64,000 bases of DNA from Argyresthia goedartella (lineage: Eukaryota; Arthropoda; Insecta; Lepidoptera; Argyresthiidae): assembly GCA_949825045.1 (NCBI GenBank), contig OX463808.1, positions 27,341,674 through 27,405,673 of the forward strand, read 5' to 3'. The position numbers and the translations under genes are program-made. The notes under the pieces are model-generated. The model made no database searches. It was not told the DNA's origin and saw only the letters and a list, made by a program, of their open reading frames with translations. Below, piece by piece: positions 10,394 through 20,537 of the stretch; the first letter of the stretch is position 1; each line of letters begins with the position of its first letter.

Positions 10394-10398
10394 GTATG

Positions 10399-10447
10399 TA
10401 AATATCTCTAGTAATAAAGATCTTTGATTGATTCATTGATTGATTGA
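10399..10447 (+). repeat. LINE 3' UTR fragment, right piece with TTGA-type tail
   Basis: TAAATATCTCTAGTAATAAAG continues the LINE-B 3' UTR interrupted at 1,957 and ends in TTGATTGATTCATTGATTGATTG, a short-repeat tail of the kind CR1-like LINEs carry. The next LINE abuts it. Confidence 0.7.
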
Positions 10448-12089
10448 CCAAAATCTAACGCTCGTTTATTCTATTCGATGTCCAGTCGCGTCGTCAGCCA
10501 CCCTGGCGCGCGCCCGCCCGCCTGCGGACCGCTCGCTGAGGTTGCGCCTCTTCACCGCCGACGAAGTATTCCGGATTATAACAACCCGCATCCCACACAA
10601 ACCTACGAAAGATATTTACAGCACCTCAATAGAGCTGCTGAATCTCGCTGCGGTCCAGATTTCACCGATCTTAGCTAAGCTATATAACGACTGCATGAGA
10701 GCTGGAACCTATCCTGTCCCGATGAAATGCAGCAAAATAACTCCTATTTACAAGGGCAAGGGTAAGAGAGCCGAAATGGATAACTATAGGCCCATCTCTA
10801 TAGTTCCTGCCATCTCGAAGGTTCTCGAGAACGGCATCAGCCGTCGGCTGACCGAGTACCTAAGGGACACCGACGCGATGTCGGACCGCCAGTATGCCTA
10901 CCGCGAGGGTCGGTCCACGACCGCATTGGCACGCGAGGTTGTGCGCCGCGTGCTCGACGCCCGTGAACGCAGGAAGCAGGTAGCGCTCTTATGCTGTGAC
11001 TTGTCTAAAGCGTTTGATGTGGCAGATCACGATGTTCTGGCACTCAAACTAAGACAATACGGTATCGATGGTAGGGCCGATAGTTTCCTTACTGATTTTC
11101 TTCGTAACCGATCCCAAATAGTGGTTGGCGATGGAGGGAGGGTGAGGTCACGACCACTGACGACGGTAATGGGCGTAGCCCAAGGATCGTCAGTGTCGAA
11201 CATCCTCTTCTCCCTCATGTTGAACGACTTGCCAGCAGCCATTGACTCCAGTGAGATTTTCATGTATGCTGATGACGTCGCCGGCGTAGTCATAGCCCCA
11301 GACGTACCTCAACTGCAGCAATGCCTGAATATAACGGCTTCGAATATAGCCAGGTGGTTCCGAATGAACGGTCTCGTCCTGAACGCAAAAAAAACCCATT
11401 TCCTCCACTTCAACCTCGCAGGTCAAGCTATGAAGCAGTTTGAGGTGCTGGCAGACGGCGTGAAAATAAACCAGGTCGAGGCAACAGCCTTCCTAGGTTT
11501 CGAGCTCGACAGGACCCTCACCTGGGGCTCGCACATTGATAAAGTGTGCGGCCAACTGGCGGGAGCGTGCTTCGCGCTGCGCCGCCTGGAGCGTACGGTT
11601 CCTCGCGACGTAGTGCGCACCTGCTACTTCGCGATGACGCACTCGGTACTGCAATACGGCGCCGAGCTGTGGGGGCGCGCCGCGGACTGGCAGCGCGCCT
11701 TCCGAATGCAGAAGCGGGCCGTGCGGGCGATCATGAAGCTGCCACATGACGAGTCGGCCAGGCCACATTTCAAAGCCCTCAGAATCCTTACCTTACCCTC
11801 CATTGTAATTCTGCAGGTGGCAACTTTTGTAAGGGAAAACGCCCATAATTTTGTTAAACTGGGTGATCTTCACAAATACCGCACCAGAAATGCGGAAAAA
11901 TTAGCCGCTATCCCACGAAGTCTCGCTCGTTCAGATAAACTCACGCACATTATGGGCCCCACTATCTATAACCGGCTACCACAAGAAATCACGGCCGCCA
12001 TAACAACAAGTGGCTTCAAACATAAACTGAAGAACTGGCTTATCGAGCGGACGTTTTATAGTGTGGATGAATACTTGACTAATACGTAG
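10440..12089 (+). CDS. LINE reverse transcriptase, N-terminally truncated
   Basis: The frame is open to the TAG at 12,087-12,089. It encodes the linker, reverse transcriptase and C-terminal region of a non-LTR element enzyme that copies its RNA at nicked genomic DNA. Visible signatures are YRPISIVPAISKVLE, CDLSKAFDVADHDVL, GVAQGSSVS and the catalytic YADD at 11,265-11,276. The C-terminus has LWGRAADWQRAF and QKRAVRAI, shared with the LINEs at 16.1-16.4 and 35.7-37.8 kb. The listed start is only where the frame opens; the true protein began upstream in the missing endonuclease part. No internal stop is present, so the copy is fairly young but not autonomous. Confidence 0.88.
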   Translation: MIDQNLTLVYSIRCPVASSATLARARPPADRSLRLRLFTADEVFRIITTRIPHKPTKDIYSTSIELLNLAAVQISPILAKLYNDCMRAGTYPVPMKCSKITPIYKGKGKRAEMDNYRPISIVPAISKVLENGISRRLTEYLRDTDAMSDRQYAYREGRSTTALAREVVRRVLDARERRKQVALLCCDLSKAFDVADHDVLALKLRQYGIDGRADSFLTDFLRNRSQIVVGDGGRVRSRPLTTVMGVAQGSSVSNILFSLMLNDLPAAIDSSEIFMYADDVAGVVIAPDVPQLQQCLNITASNIARWFRMNGLVLNAKKTHFLHFNLAGQAMKQFEVLADGVKINQVEATAFLGFELDRTLTWGSHIDKVCGQLAGACFALRRLERTVPRDVVRTCYFAMTHSVLQYGAELWGRAADWQRAFRMQKRAVRAIMKLPHDESARPHFKALRILTLPSIVILQVATFVRENAHNFVKLGDLHKYRTRNAEKLAAIPRSLARSDKLTHIMGPTIYNRLPQEITAAITTSGFKHKLKNWLIERTFYSVDEYLTNT

Positions 12090-12332
12090 CCTCGTATTTT
12101 TATATAATGTACCTTCCTGCGTACTTTTTGAACATAGGTATTTGTATTTAATGAATTATGTGTAATAAACAGTGCAATATAATTAGTATATAATAATTTC
12201 TATTAATAGGTTATAATAATCTTAATTATGACGTATAATTTAAATCAAATTTTAAATGTATTCCTAAATGTGTACTGACCTGTAATTGACAATTATAAAT
12301 AAATAAACTGAAACTGAAACTGAAACTGAAAC
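10448..12332 (+). mobile_element. CR1/Jockey-type LINE, 5'-truncated
   Basis: A 5'-truncated non-LTR retrotransposon holding reverse transcriptase and C-terminal region, a 3' UTR and a tail of CTGAAA repeats at about 12,306-12,331. The endonuclease and ORF1 are absent. The tail of short direct repeats instead of poly(A) favours a CR1-like clade, but I cannot fix the clade by eye. Confidence 0.85.
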
Positions 12333-13885
12333 AGTCGCGCAAATCAGTAATTTTGTCAGGTTTACCTGTATCAGTATTTCCCTAGTCTTTTCGGGTTGAA
12401 ATGGCAATAGCGGGCATTGACTCCTGTCTACCACTGTATGCTCGTGATTGGGTTACTTACGCGCAACGTTCCACATAACTGTCGTTTACCTTATTTACCT
12501 TATGTCGTTTACCATAGTAGCATTTGCCGATCGTTGCCATGGTTACCTGGTTACTATTGTATGATTCGGTTCACAGCAGCCGTGGCGTCAGTGACCGCTA
12601 TGGCAATGCTAACCCGTATTCACTACAGTCGACAGAAAAATATCTGTATTTTTATCAATCGATAACTGATAATCATCCCCGAATTACTATGACAGCCCAA
12701 CCAGACCAAACTATCGGCTGATCACAAAGTCTGTGGTCTGCGGAGACTGCATTTTACGTGAAAATGCGGGTAGATTAAGTAAAGTAGCTCAGTCATGTTG
12801 CAAAAGTATAAATATCGTAGGTAACATACCTGTCGCTCTAGTATGTATGTGGTGTGCAACTGCGTAGCAACTTCGTTTGGTCGAAACTTTCGAGTGTAAA
12901 TGAGTATCCCTAATACCGGTGGACTCACAGATATCTCAACATTGGAGATAGGGCGTTCAGCCTATTTTGTATGCAAACTGATTGTCGCAAGCTGAATTCA
13001 CGCACACAACGTATCATTAAATAAACACAACGAACACGCACACATAATAACTTACACATTTATCCCTACTCTCGTATTGGTAAATACAGGCAAAGCAGTT
13101 ACGTGGCTGTAAACATGCGCATGAGGCGCACATTGTTTCATAAAGCACGCACACAGCACACAAAGCGTCATGGACATTAAATTTATTTCCTGTCTCTCTC
13201 GCTAGTAGGTAACGCTAATGAGTATGAGAGAGACGGAATCTGGATGCGACTCAATAGCATTACTTCCTCGGAATATTTCGTTAGTCGTGTTGTTTTATTG
13301 AAGAAATATTGTATTTTCAGTATTTACCTGTGAAATGTTATACCCTTGTTATGGAAATTTGTCGAATCGCTGCGATTTCACATAGGACAACTGCACAGGC
13401 CGGCTTTATAGAAAATAAAGCTAAGTGTTATCAGTTTTCTAAGGCGAACGGCGCGTGCACTCGGGAATTCTCGCTGAGAGCAACTGAATGCACTGTATGC
13501 ACACTGTGCATACAACGGTCAGCCGCTACGCGGCGGCTTGCCCTCTCTCTAATATTCAATGCTCTGTGGGTGGACTGCAGTATGGACTGTTCATCGTTCT
13601 TATTTACACGTCCCGAAGAACTACATTCGAAATTGCAATCAAGGCCACTATATTGAGATGACGGAAGGCCTTTTGAGCCCATACAATCTTCTAAACAAAA
13701 TTATTTTTGTCGGTTTCGAAGCTAAAAGTAGCTCGGAACTACTCGTTAAACTAAAATTCCAAGAGAAATATTCTAAAATTTTTGCAAATTTCTGAAATTG
13801 AAGAATAATCAACATAAAATATGTATATCTATGGGTAGTATTTAATCGCACATCCTATTTGCACAGCAAAAATGTTAACTGTGTA
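12333..13885. other. intergenic, nothing recognised
   Basis: Mixed AT-rich sequence. There is a small local duplication of TTACCTTA/GTCGTTTACC near 12,480-12,515. Several short frames (for example 13,309-13,656) show no domain or codon pattern I trust. Confidence 0.45.
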
Positions 13886-13889
13886 CTTA

Positions 13890-14045
13890 AATTTTATGTG
13901 TTTCTTTTGCTCTTACATGTCAACCTAACACGAAGGCTAAAGGGGGCTTCGCTTCGCTCAAACCCTTTATCCTTCACCTACCCTGACCCACCACTTTGCC
14001 CTGACATTTAAGCAGCAAATCAGTATTTTTGATTTTCAAGAATAT
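13890..14045 (-). repeat. GCGAAGC-core repeat, copy a
   Basis: Minus-strand copy of the core repeat. The hairpin lies at 13,932-13,975: on the minus strand GAAGGATAAAGGG pairs with CCCTTTAGCCTTC around a GAGCGAAGCGAAG loop, with one mismatch. The conserved flanks (CTCTTACATGTCAACCTAAC on the plus strand) are present. Confidence 0.8.
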
Positions 14046-14079
14046 TAAAATGACAAAATCCATGCTATCAATTACACAA

Positions 14080-14350
14080 CATAAAATAGCGTCACGCTTT
14101 TTCCCATACGGGGAGGCAAAGTCATAATTGTATCCACTTAAAGCCAGCTATTTAATACTCCGTTTTGAGGGTAGCCCATCGCCGCAGCTATGGTGACAGA
14201 AGGTTTCCTCACGATATTTTCCATCACTGTTAAAACGCCATTTTAATATACACAAGACGAATTAATTATCTCATTGTTGCATGGTCGGCTCCGGATTTGG
14301 ACCCGCATCCCCTGCGTGAGAAGCAAGCTTTAAGCCACTAGACCACGGAC
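14080..14350 (-). mobile_element. tRNA-headed SINE (family A)
   Basis: On the minus strand the head contains TGGTCTAGTGG (A-box-like; plus strand 14,335-14,345) and GGTCCAAATCC (B-box-like; plus strand 14,292-14,302). These are the two internal pol III promoter boxes of a tRNA-derived SINE. The body has AGCTGCGGCGATGGGCTA and GTATGGG, shared with copies at 31.05-31.47, 51.96-52.0 and 62.06-62.23 kb. Confidence 0.75.
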
Positions 14351-14593
14351 TACTACTGTCAATTAAAGTTGACAATTTACTTAATTCGCGGATGTTTTCA
14401 ATGGCAGGCAACCGCCGGTAACACTGCTATCTTCGTGTTTATAGGTAGGAGTAAGTACCAACTGAATAATAAATTTCTTATTCAGTACTGTAACGAGCTC
14501 CCTTTTCATTCAACGATCAACGACGTTTACTATTGGTATTGTCTATCACAAGGGGCTATCTGCTGATTAACATCAAAATGTTAATTAGTAATT

Positions 14594-15172
14594 TAGGGTG
14601 AGTTCGGAAACCGAGTGAAACTTCTCTTGGAGAAAGAAAAGAGATGGATATAATGACAAAAAGAGAGATGAAATGCGGGATTCCGAACGGGATAAGTTGT
14701 CAATGTCAAACCAACCCGATTTGTATTAACCCGTTAAGCACAGTTTGACATCTGTCAGATAATGTTTAAGGACATTGAACCAGAGAGAGAACTCGCACTT
14801 GTCAGTGCGAAAATAACTTTATCTGAGCCGTTCGAAAACGCTGTTCGGCAAGCTGTCGGGTGACAGTTCGTTTACCCTCGGTTTGTTCCCGAACGCTCGG
14901 GAGTAACAGTTCGTTTACCCTCGGTTTGTTCCCGAACGCTCGGGAGTAACAGTTCGTTTACCCTCGGTTTGTTCCCGAACGCTCGGGAGTAACAGTTCGT
15001 TTACCCTCGGTTTGTTCCCGAACGCTCGGGAGTAACAGTTCGTTTACCCTCGGTTTGTTCCCGAACGCTCGGGAGTAACAGTTCGTTTACCCTCGGTTCG
15101 TTCCCGAACGCTCGGGAGTAATTTTCGCATTACTACCGAGTAATTTTTAACTGATCTCGAACGCACCCTTTG
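14594..15172. mobile_element. candidate MITE with internal 43-bp minisatellite
   Basis: Imperfect terminal inverted repeats, AGGGTGAGTTCGGAA at the left and, read in reverse, AGGGTGCGTTCGAGA at the right, bracket about 580 bp without coding capacity. The right half is the six-unit array described separately. No clear target duplication was found, so the element class is inferred. Confidence 0.6.
14862..15119. repeat. six tandem 43-bp repeats
   Basis: Units start at 14,862, 14,905, 14,948, 14,991, 15,034 and 15,077, each 43 bp. Each reads ACAGTTCGTTTACCCTCGG and then CCCGAACGCTCGGGAGT. Units are nearly identical; the last has one T-to-C change (TTCGTTCCC) and the first begins GACAG. Each carries the short palindrome CCCGAACGCTCGGG. 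Confidence 0.95.
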
Positions 15173-15384
15173 CTTATTTATTTATTCATACAAGAAAGTA
15201 CATGGCAACATTTCTGCCTATATTCCATCTTTAATATCTTCCATCTTATCTTACTTTCTTAAAACTTCCATCTTTACTTACTATAGTCCATCTTTTACAA
15301 AGATGGACTTTAGTCTAGTACTTTTGCTTATTTGTAACTGCTACTCATGTTAATGTGTATCATTCTTTTTACGTAATAAATATA
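15173..15384. other. intergenic, AT-rich, degenerate short repeats
   Basis: Repeats of CCATCTTT/CATCTTA occur at 15,225-15,310. No gene seen. Confidence 0.5.
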
Positions 15385-15693
15385 TTTGTATTTCATATAT
15401 TCTTTATTGCACAGAAATCTTAATAGTAAGGTAACAAAACATTTTATGAGCAAAGGCGAGCTTATCTCTAAAGAGAGATTTCTACTAGCAAACTTAGGTA
15501 GGACAGGAAAATTTGTGCAACAGGAGAGTCCTAGTGCGCAATAAAACTGTAGACATCTTATTGTTTACAATTAAAACATAATAATGAAATAAATGATATA
15601 TACTAAATAAAATACAAAAGTAAAAAATTAAATATATATCAAACATATACTACTTATATATACATATATAAAAGTACCTATTACGAAAGAGAA

Positions 15694-16392
15694 AGGAAAT
15701 CTCAAAGTCAAAGTCAAAGTCAAAGTCAAAGTACTTTATTACTGTAGATATTTACATATACTTAGCAAACGTAAATTTTGCCTCTTCTCTACATTGGACC
15801 ACTGTGGGAGAAGAAGGGCGTAGAAACTCCCACAGATTGATTTTTAGATCTCTTTTAAAAATAGGATGTGCTTAACTATTACAAATATGAAAAATTTAAT
15901 TATTATGATTAATAAGCAGGAATAAATAATTACAAAATTATTAACAGCAAGGCCTGTGTTGAGCTAGATTAACCCCATACAGTCCTGTCATTTAAGTAAT
16001 CTTGAACATTTTAATATCCCTTTTTTGACAAAGTCGCTTTAACATGCTTTTTAAATTGCTCAAATGGCAATTTCAAAATCTCCAGAGGTATCTTATTATA
16101 GTAGAGAATACACTGACCCTTGAAAGAATTGCTAACCTTCGCGAGTCTAAATCGGGGCGCACACAGTCTGTGATTATTTCTTAGGTTATCATTACAGCTA
16201 TCGCTAATTTTGGAAAATGTTGTAAGGTTCTTCCGTACATACATTATATTTTCAAAAATAAATTGACAAGCTACTGTTAGTATGTCAATTTCTTTAAAAA
16301 GCTCTCTTAAGGAGTATGTTCGTTTTAAATTATAAATTGCTCGAATAGCTCTTTTCTGTAAAATAAAAATAGTTTGAATATCCGCTGCTTTC
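15694..16392 (-). mobile_element. LINE-B 3' fragment inserted in LINE-A
   Basis: The last ~130 codons of a CR1-type LINE (minus-strand frame LLWGKAADIQTIF to the stop at 16,011-16,013), its 3' UTR and a TTTGAC-repeat tail at 15,697-15,731. On the minus strand the host LINE-A reads GACAAGATTGA up to the insert and resumes at TTTCCTTTCTCTTTCG. The undisturbed plus-strand copy at 19,490-19,515 shows these two points only a few bases apart. Confidence 0.85.
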
Positions 16393-17045
16393 CCCCACAA
16401 CAAGATCAATCTTGTCTTAAAAGTGAAAATTGAGGGACTATCTCTAATAGCGCAGGGAAGTGCGTTCCACAGTCGGATCGCCGTTAACCTAAACGAGTGT
16501 TTGTAAGCGGCAGTGTTATGCCGAGGAGTAGAGAGAAGAGACATCGTGTGGGATCTCCGGTTGCTATGCCTGGAGGAAATAAACTCGAAACGTTCTCGAA
16601 GATATGAGGGGTAGCGGGGATTTCGCAAAATGTTGAACAGATAGGAGAGAACGTGCATACCACGACGAAGGCGGATCGGAAGCCACCCCAACTCCTTGCG
16701 ATACTTTGAGACATGGTCATACTTGCGCAACCCGAAGACAAACCGAATCCCGAGGTTTTGAAGTCATTCGAGTTTGTTTAGTTGTTCTTCGTTTGCACCG
16801 ATCCAGCAAACATCCGCATAGTCGATTAAAGGTAGTAGGAGGGACTGGGCAGGGGTGATTTTAGTCTGCTGTGGCAGGAAGTGCTGCAATCTCCGTAGGG
16901 AGTGAAATGACGCAAAGAATCGTCTGCTGACCTCACAAACATGGGGCGACCAGGACAACAATTTATCAAATACAACCCCAAGATTCTTGGCCTTCTCGCT
17001 GTATGAAATTATGTTACCATCATACACTATAGGGTCGATGGGCAT
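16393..17045 (-). pseudogene. LINE-A C-terminal region, frameshifted
   Basis: Two frames carry the end of the LINE-A protein. One (16,764-17,045) has KNLGVVFDKLLSWSPHV, the post-reverse-transcriptase stretch. The next (16,393 to about 16,730) has KELGWLPIRLRR and ends at the insertion site after TFKTRL. They are out of register near 16,745. The second part is nearly identical to the plus-strand copy at 19,175-19,520, which ends KEHFLSLS. Confidence 0.8.
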
Positions 17046-18470
17046 TTTCGAACTAGGTTATGAGAGTGACGAGTACCCAAAATCATGGCCTGCGATTTTC
17101 CCGGGTTGACAAGCAGACCATATGAGGTAGCCCATTTCCTGATTGTATCGAGATCAGCATTCAACGCCTCTACTGTCAGATTCACATCACACGGAGAGAA
17201 GTGCCGATATATGAAGGTCATCTGCGTACAGATGATAAGAAGAGGTAAGAACGTCAGAGATGGAGTTAATGAATACCGAGAAGAGGAGAGGAGAAAGGAT
17301 GCCTCCTTGCGGGACACCTGCAGAGAGATCACACCAGTCCGTTGAGATCTCCTCAGACTTAATGCGTTGCTGGCGGTCTCTCAGGTAGGAGTCAAACCAG
17401 CGAGCAGATTGCGAGGAGACATTAAGTGACTTTAAAATTTCAACTAGTTTATCGAAATCGACGCAGTTACAGGCGCTACTGAAATCAAGCAGTGTAGGGA
17501 CCGTAAGCTGCTTTTGATCCATAGCTAATTGAATGTCGTCACTGACTTTGAGCAGTGCTGTGGTAGTGCTGTGACCCGGCCTGAAACCTGATTGGTGGGG
17601 ATTCAGTAACATTTTTGAGGAAAGGTAGGAGGAGAGTTGGGAGTGAACAATTGATTCCAGGACTTTGGAGAGGATAGGCAGAATAGAAATGGGACGGAAA
17701 TCTTTAAAGAAGGCGGGATGAGACGTTTTGGGGAGGGGAATCACAAGTGCCAATTTCCACTGGCTGGGGTAGCAACATTGGTCAAGCAACACATTAATTA
17801 TGTGGGTGATGAGAGGTAACAGCACATCAATGATAGTTGTTATCATCTGAGAACATATCTTGTCCTCACCTATGGCCTTCGACGAGATTGCTAGTATTGC
17901 CCTCCTTACTGCGCCGATTCGGACAGGGATGAAATTAAATGCTGAGGTGAGGGCTGTTGCCTTAGACCGTAGGTTACGAAGGGTTGTATCCTTGACGAGG
18001 GGGTCCATCGTGACAGGGGGAGTTGCAAAAAAACTATTGAGACCCCGGAGATCGACATTTCCGGCTGCCAATTCCTGGGACTTACCAACACCAAGGGTCT
18101 TCAGGAACTTCCAGACCTGTGCTGGAGTATAGCTCTCGATACATTCGTAGATATGACGGCGTTTAGAATCAAGACACAGGCGAGTCCAACGATTACGGAG
18201 GCGTTTGAAAATTAAAAGATTCTCATCGGTCGGATCCCTCTTATATCTAGACTTGGCACGGTTTCTCTTAGCCATCAGACCCTTAATGGTGTCAGTAAGC
18301 CACGGTGCAGGAAGATGCTTCAGTTTAACCCTCTTGACCGGAACATGCTTATCAAACAAGCTCAGGACAATAGAGTTGAAGTTCCGTACATTGTCATCAA
18401 TGGTCTCACTACCGTAGACAGGCGACCAGTCGACAGAGGAGGCGTCTGAATTAAGGGAGGTTATATCCAT
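17046..18470 (-). pseudogene. LINE-A reverse transcriptase, decayed
   Basis: The long minus-strand frame 17,187-18,470 encodes the linker and reverse transcriptase. It shows FRPISILPILSKVLE, QSGFRPGHSTTTALL, GVPQGGILSPLLFS and the catalytic YADD near 17,214-17,225. The expected FSSAFD-type motif reads FSSACNCVD, losing the usual aspartate arrangement. The frame shifts shortly after YADD, and the protein continues in a different frame (17,027-17,332: HFSPCDVNLTVEALNADLDTI, then NPGKSQAMILG). The enzyme is not functional. The sequence style is CR1/Jockey superfamily. Confidence 0.82.
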
Positions 18471-18545
18471 GCCCTTGAAGCTACGAATGTCAAGGAATTT
18501 AGCTGCACGCTTGGGAGGCTTTATCTTATAAGAGAGGTAAATAAG

Positions 18546-19170
18546 TTAATGATAGGAGAAAGGGGCGTTAAGTTGGCCATGCGCAGCAACCTTAGACATG
18601 TCAGAAGTAATCATTAGATCTAGAAGAGAGGGGGTGCAGTGTGGTTGAAAGTGAGTGGCCTCTAGAGGAAGGATATGCATGTTAAATGAACTTACAAGAG
18701 AATTCAGCTTCGCTGAGCGACCGTTATTCTTGAGATGACAAGTGTTGAAGTCGCCGAGAATTAGGGTGTCGCTATAAAGAGGAGTTAAGTCACTGAGAAG
18801 GGTTATAAAAGAGTTAAAATAGTCGATTCGAAGAGAGGGGCTATAATAGACACCCAGGAGGACTTTGTTGTGACGCAAGAATATCTCCAGGAACAGGTGT
18901 TCAGCAGAACCAGAGTACAGGCTTGGCGACTGGCTGATGACTATGCATGGGATGTCAGAACGTAGGTAGATAGCAACACCCCATCAGCCTTGCCTATCCT
19001 GTCGTTCCGGTAGAGACTGAACCCCGGCAGAGCATACATGGCAGAAGAAAGAGATGGCTTGAGAAAAGATTCCGAAACAAGAATGCCATGCATGTTCAGA
19101 TCACTTAAAACTACAAGAAGGTCAGCATAGCTGGTATGAATGCTTTGTGCATATGAACAACGTTGAAGTT
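18546..19170 (-). pseudogene. LINE-A endonuclease, decayed and 5'-truncated
   Basis: Two minus-strand frames hold an APE-type endonuclease. One (to about 19,165) has LNMHGILVSESFLKPSLSSA, the N-terminal E-containing motif. The other (18,546-18,878) has VYYSPS, LILGDFNTCHL (the GDFN motif) and SLLDLMIT. They are separated by a frameshift near 18,900. The 5' end stops abruptly at about 19,170, where the second LINE-A copy begins in the opposite direction. Confidence 0.78.
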
Positions 19171-19825
19171 TGACCAAGTATGACCATGTCTCACAGTATC
19201 GCAAGGAGTTGGGGTGGCTTCCGATCCGCCTTCGTCGTGATATGCACGTTCTCTCCTATCTGTTCAACATTTTGCGAAATCCCCGCTACCCCTCATATCT
19301 TCGAGAACGTTTCGAGTTTATTTCCTCCAGGCATAGCAACTGGAGATCCCACACGATGTCTCTTCTCTCTACTCCTCGGCATAACACTGCCGCTTACAAA
19401 CACTCGTTTAGGTTAACGGCGATCCGACTGTGGAACGCACTTCCCTGCGCTGTTAGAGATAGTCCCTCAATTTTCACTTTTAAGACAAGATTGAAAGAGC
19501 ATTTCCTTTCTCTTTCGTGATAGGTACTTTTATATATGTATATATAAGTAGTATATGTTTGATATATATAAAATTTTTTGCTTTTGTATTTTATTTAGTA
19601 TATATCATGTATTAAATTATTATGTTTTAGTTGTAAACAATTAGATGTGTACAGTTTTATTGCGCACTAGGACTCTCCTGTTGCACAATTTTTCCTGTCC
19701 TACCTAGGTTTGCTGGTAGAAATCTCTCTTTAGAGATAAGCTCGCCTTTGCTCATAAAATGTTTTGTTACCTTACTATTTCTATAAGATTTCTGTGCAAT
19801 AAAGAATATGAATATGAATATGAAA
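19171..19825 (+). mobile_element. LINE-A copy 2, 3' end, opposite orientation
   Basis: The plus-strand 3' end of the same LINE family. The C-terminal codons (19,170-19,520, KYDHVSQYRKELGWLPIRLR to FLSLS) are followed by a 3' UTR and an AATATGA-repeat tail at about 19,806-19,822. It forms a head-to-head pair with copy 1. The two C-terminal stretches differ at only a handful of residues. Confidence 0.87.
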
Positions 19826-19830
19826 GTTTG

Positions 19831-20537
19831 CACCAAGGTTTGAAAACACCCGTTTCAAGTTATATGACAGCGAATCATCCTCTGTTGACCCAACACTTCC
19901 CGCGCTAACAGAAATATCGTTATCACAAGATGAGAAGAAACTATTACTAAAGTTGTAGGTATCCATAGTCTAAAATAAATATACTAATACAATGAATACA
20001 AATATATATATATATATAATAAATAAACCCAATAATCGATATTACCCTAAAAAAAATATTCAAATAATTAATATAAATAAATAGCCTGAACCAAGTCGTA
20101 CATACACTGGGCTTTCCGGGGAAAAAATCTGAAAAATATTTCATCTTAAACATTGAGGAAGAATAATACACATAAATGGACTAATTTCACGAAAACGGGA
20201 CACATTGTGGAACAATCACTAATACACAGAGCATTATAGGTAATATGGAACACTAACATTTTTTTGTATAGAATTAACATTAATCTATATGGAACACGCC
20301 CTGCGTTCCGTCCGACAATACAGCAACAACAGCTCAACGTTGGATGAACGTTGGGACAATGTTGGAATAGAAGGATGACACAATTGACACAATGACAAAC
20401 ATGACATTGATTGAATGTTGACTTCAGACAGGAACATGAAATGAAACAGAAACCGAAAAATAAATACACACATTATTGAAGGTGAACAAAAATAAATGAA
20501 TAAAATAAACTACCTTGTTGGGAAAATTAGGGAAGGA
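19831..20537. other. intergenic, nothing recognised
   Basis: AT-rich with a TA-rich stretch near 20,003-20,020. Around 20,330-20,425 there are loose repeats of ACGTTGG and ACAATGACA. No gene. Confidence 0.45.

Larger units (their letters stand above)
1953..10398 (+). mobile_element. BEL/Pao element 1, complete, with env-like region; includes the 5-bp target duplication
   Basis: This is a complete LTR retrotransposon. Its LTRs at 1,958-2,170 and 10,181-10,393 begin TG, end CA and show no difference by eye. They are flanked by the direct repeat GTATG (1,953-1,957 and 10,394-10,398), the 5-bp duplication usual for BEL/Pao. Inside are a tRNA primer-site candidate, a repeat-rich leader and one open frame with gag, protease, reverse transcriptase, RNase H, integrase and an envelope-like domain. 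Identical LTRs with an unbroken frame imply a recent insertion. I see no purine tract directly against the 3' LTR. Confidence 0.92.
15385..19170 (-). mobile_element. LINE-A copy 1 (decayed, split by LINE-B)
   Basis: A non-LTR retrotransposon on the minus strand, running from endonuclease (near 19,170) through reverse transcriptase to a 3' UTR ending near 15,385 with an ATATGAAATA-like tail after AATAAAG. It is split at 15,694-16,392 by another LINE. Several frameshifts (about 18.9, 18.5, 17.2, 17.04 and 16.75 kb) show it is dead. The 3' UTR matches 19.5-19.82 kb on the plus strand almost base for base. Confidence 0.85.

Noticed and set aside
14292..14346. A tRNA gene on the minus strand
   Set aside because: Box-like words are present, but the cloverleaf is not complete and the flanks match other SINE copies.
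19171..19825. Twin-priming inversion within one LINE insertion
   Set aside because: Twin priming splits one copy without repeating a segment; here the C-terminus and 3' UTR occur in both orientations, so two copies are needed.
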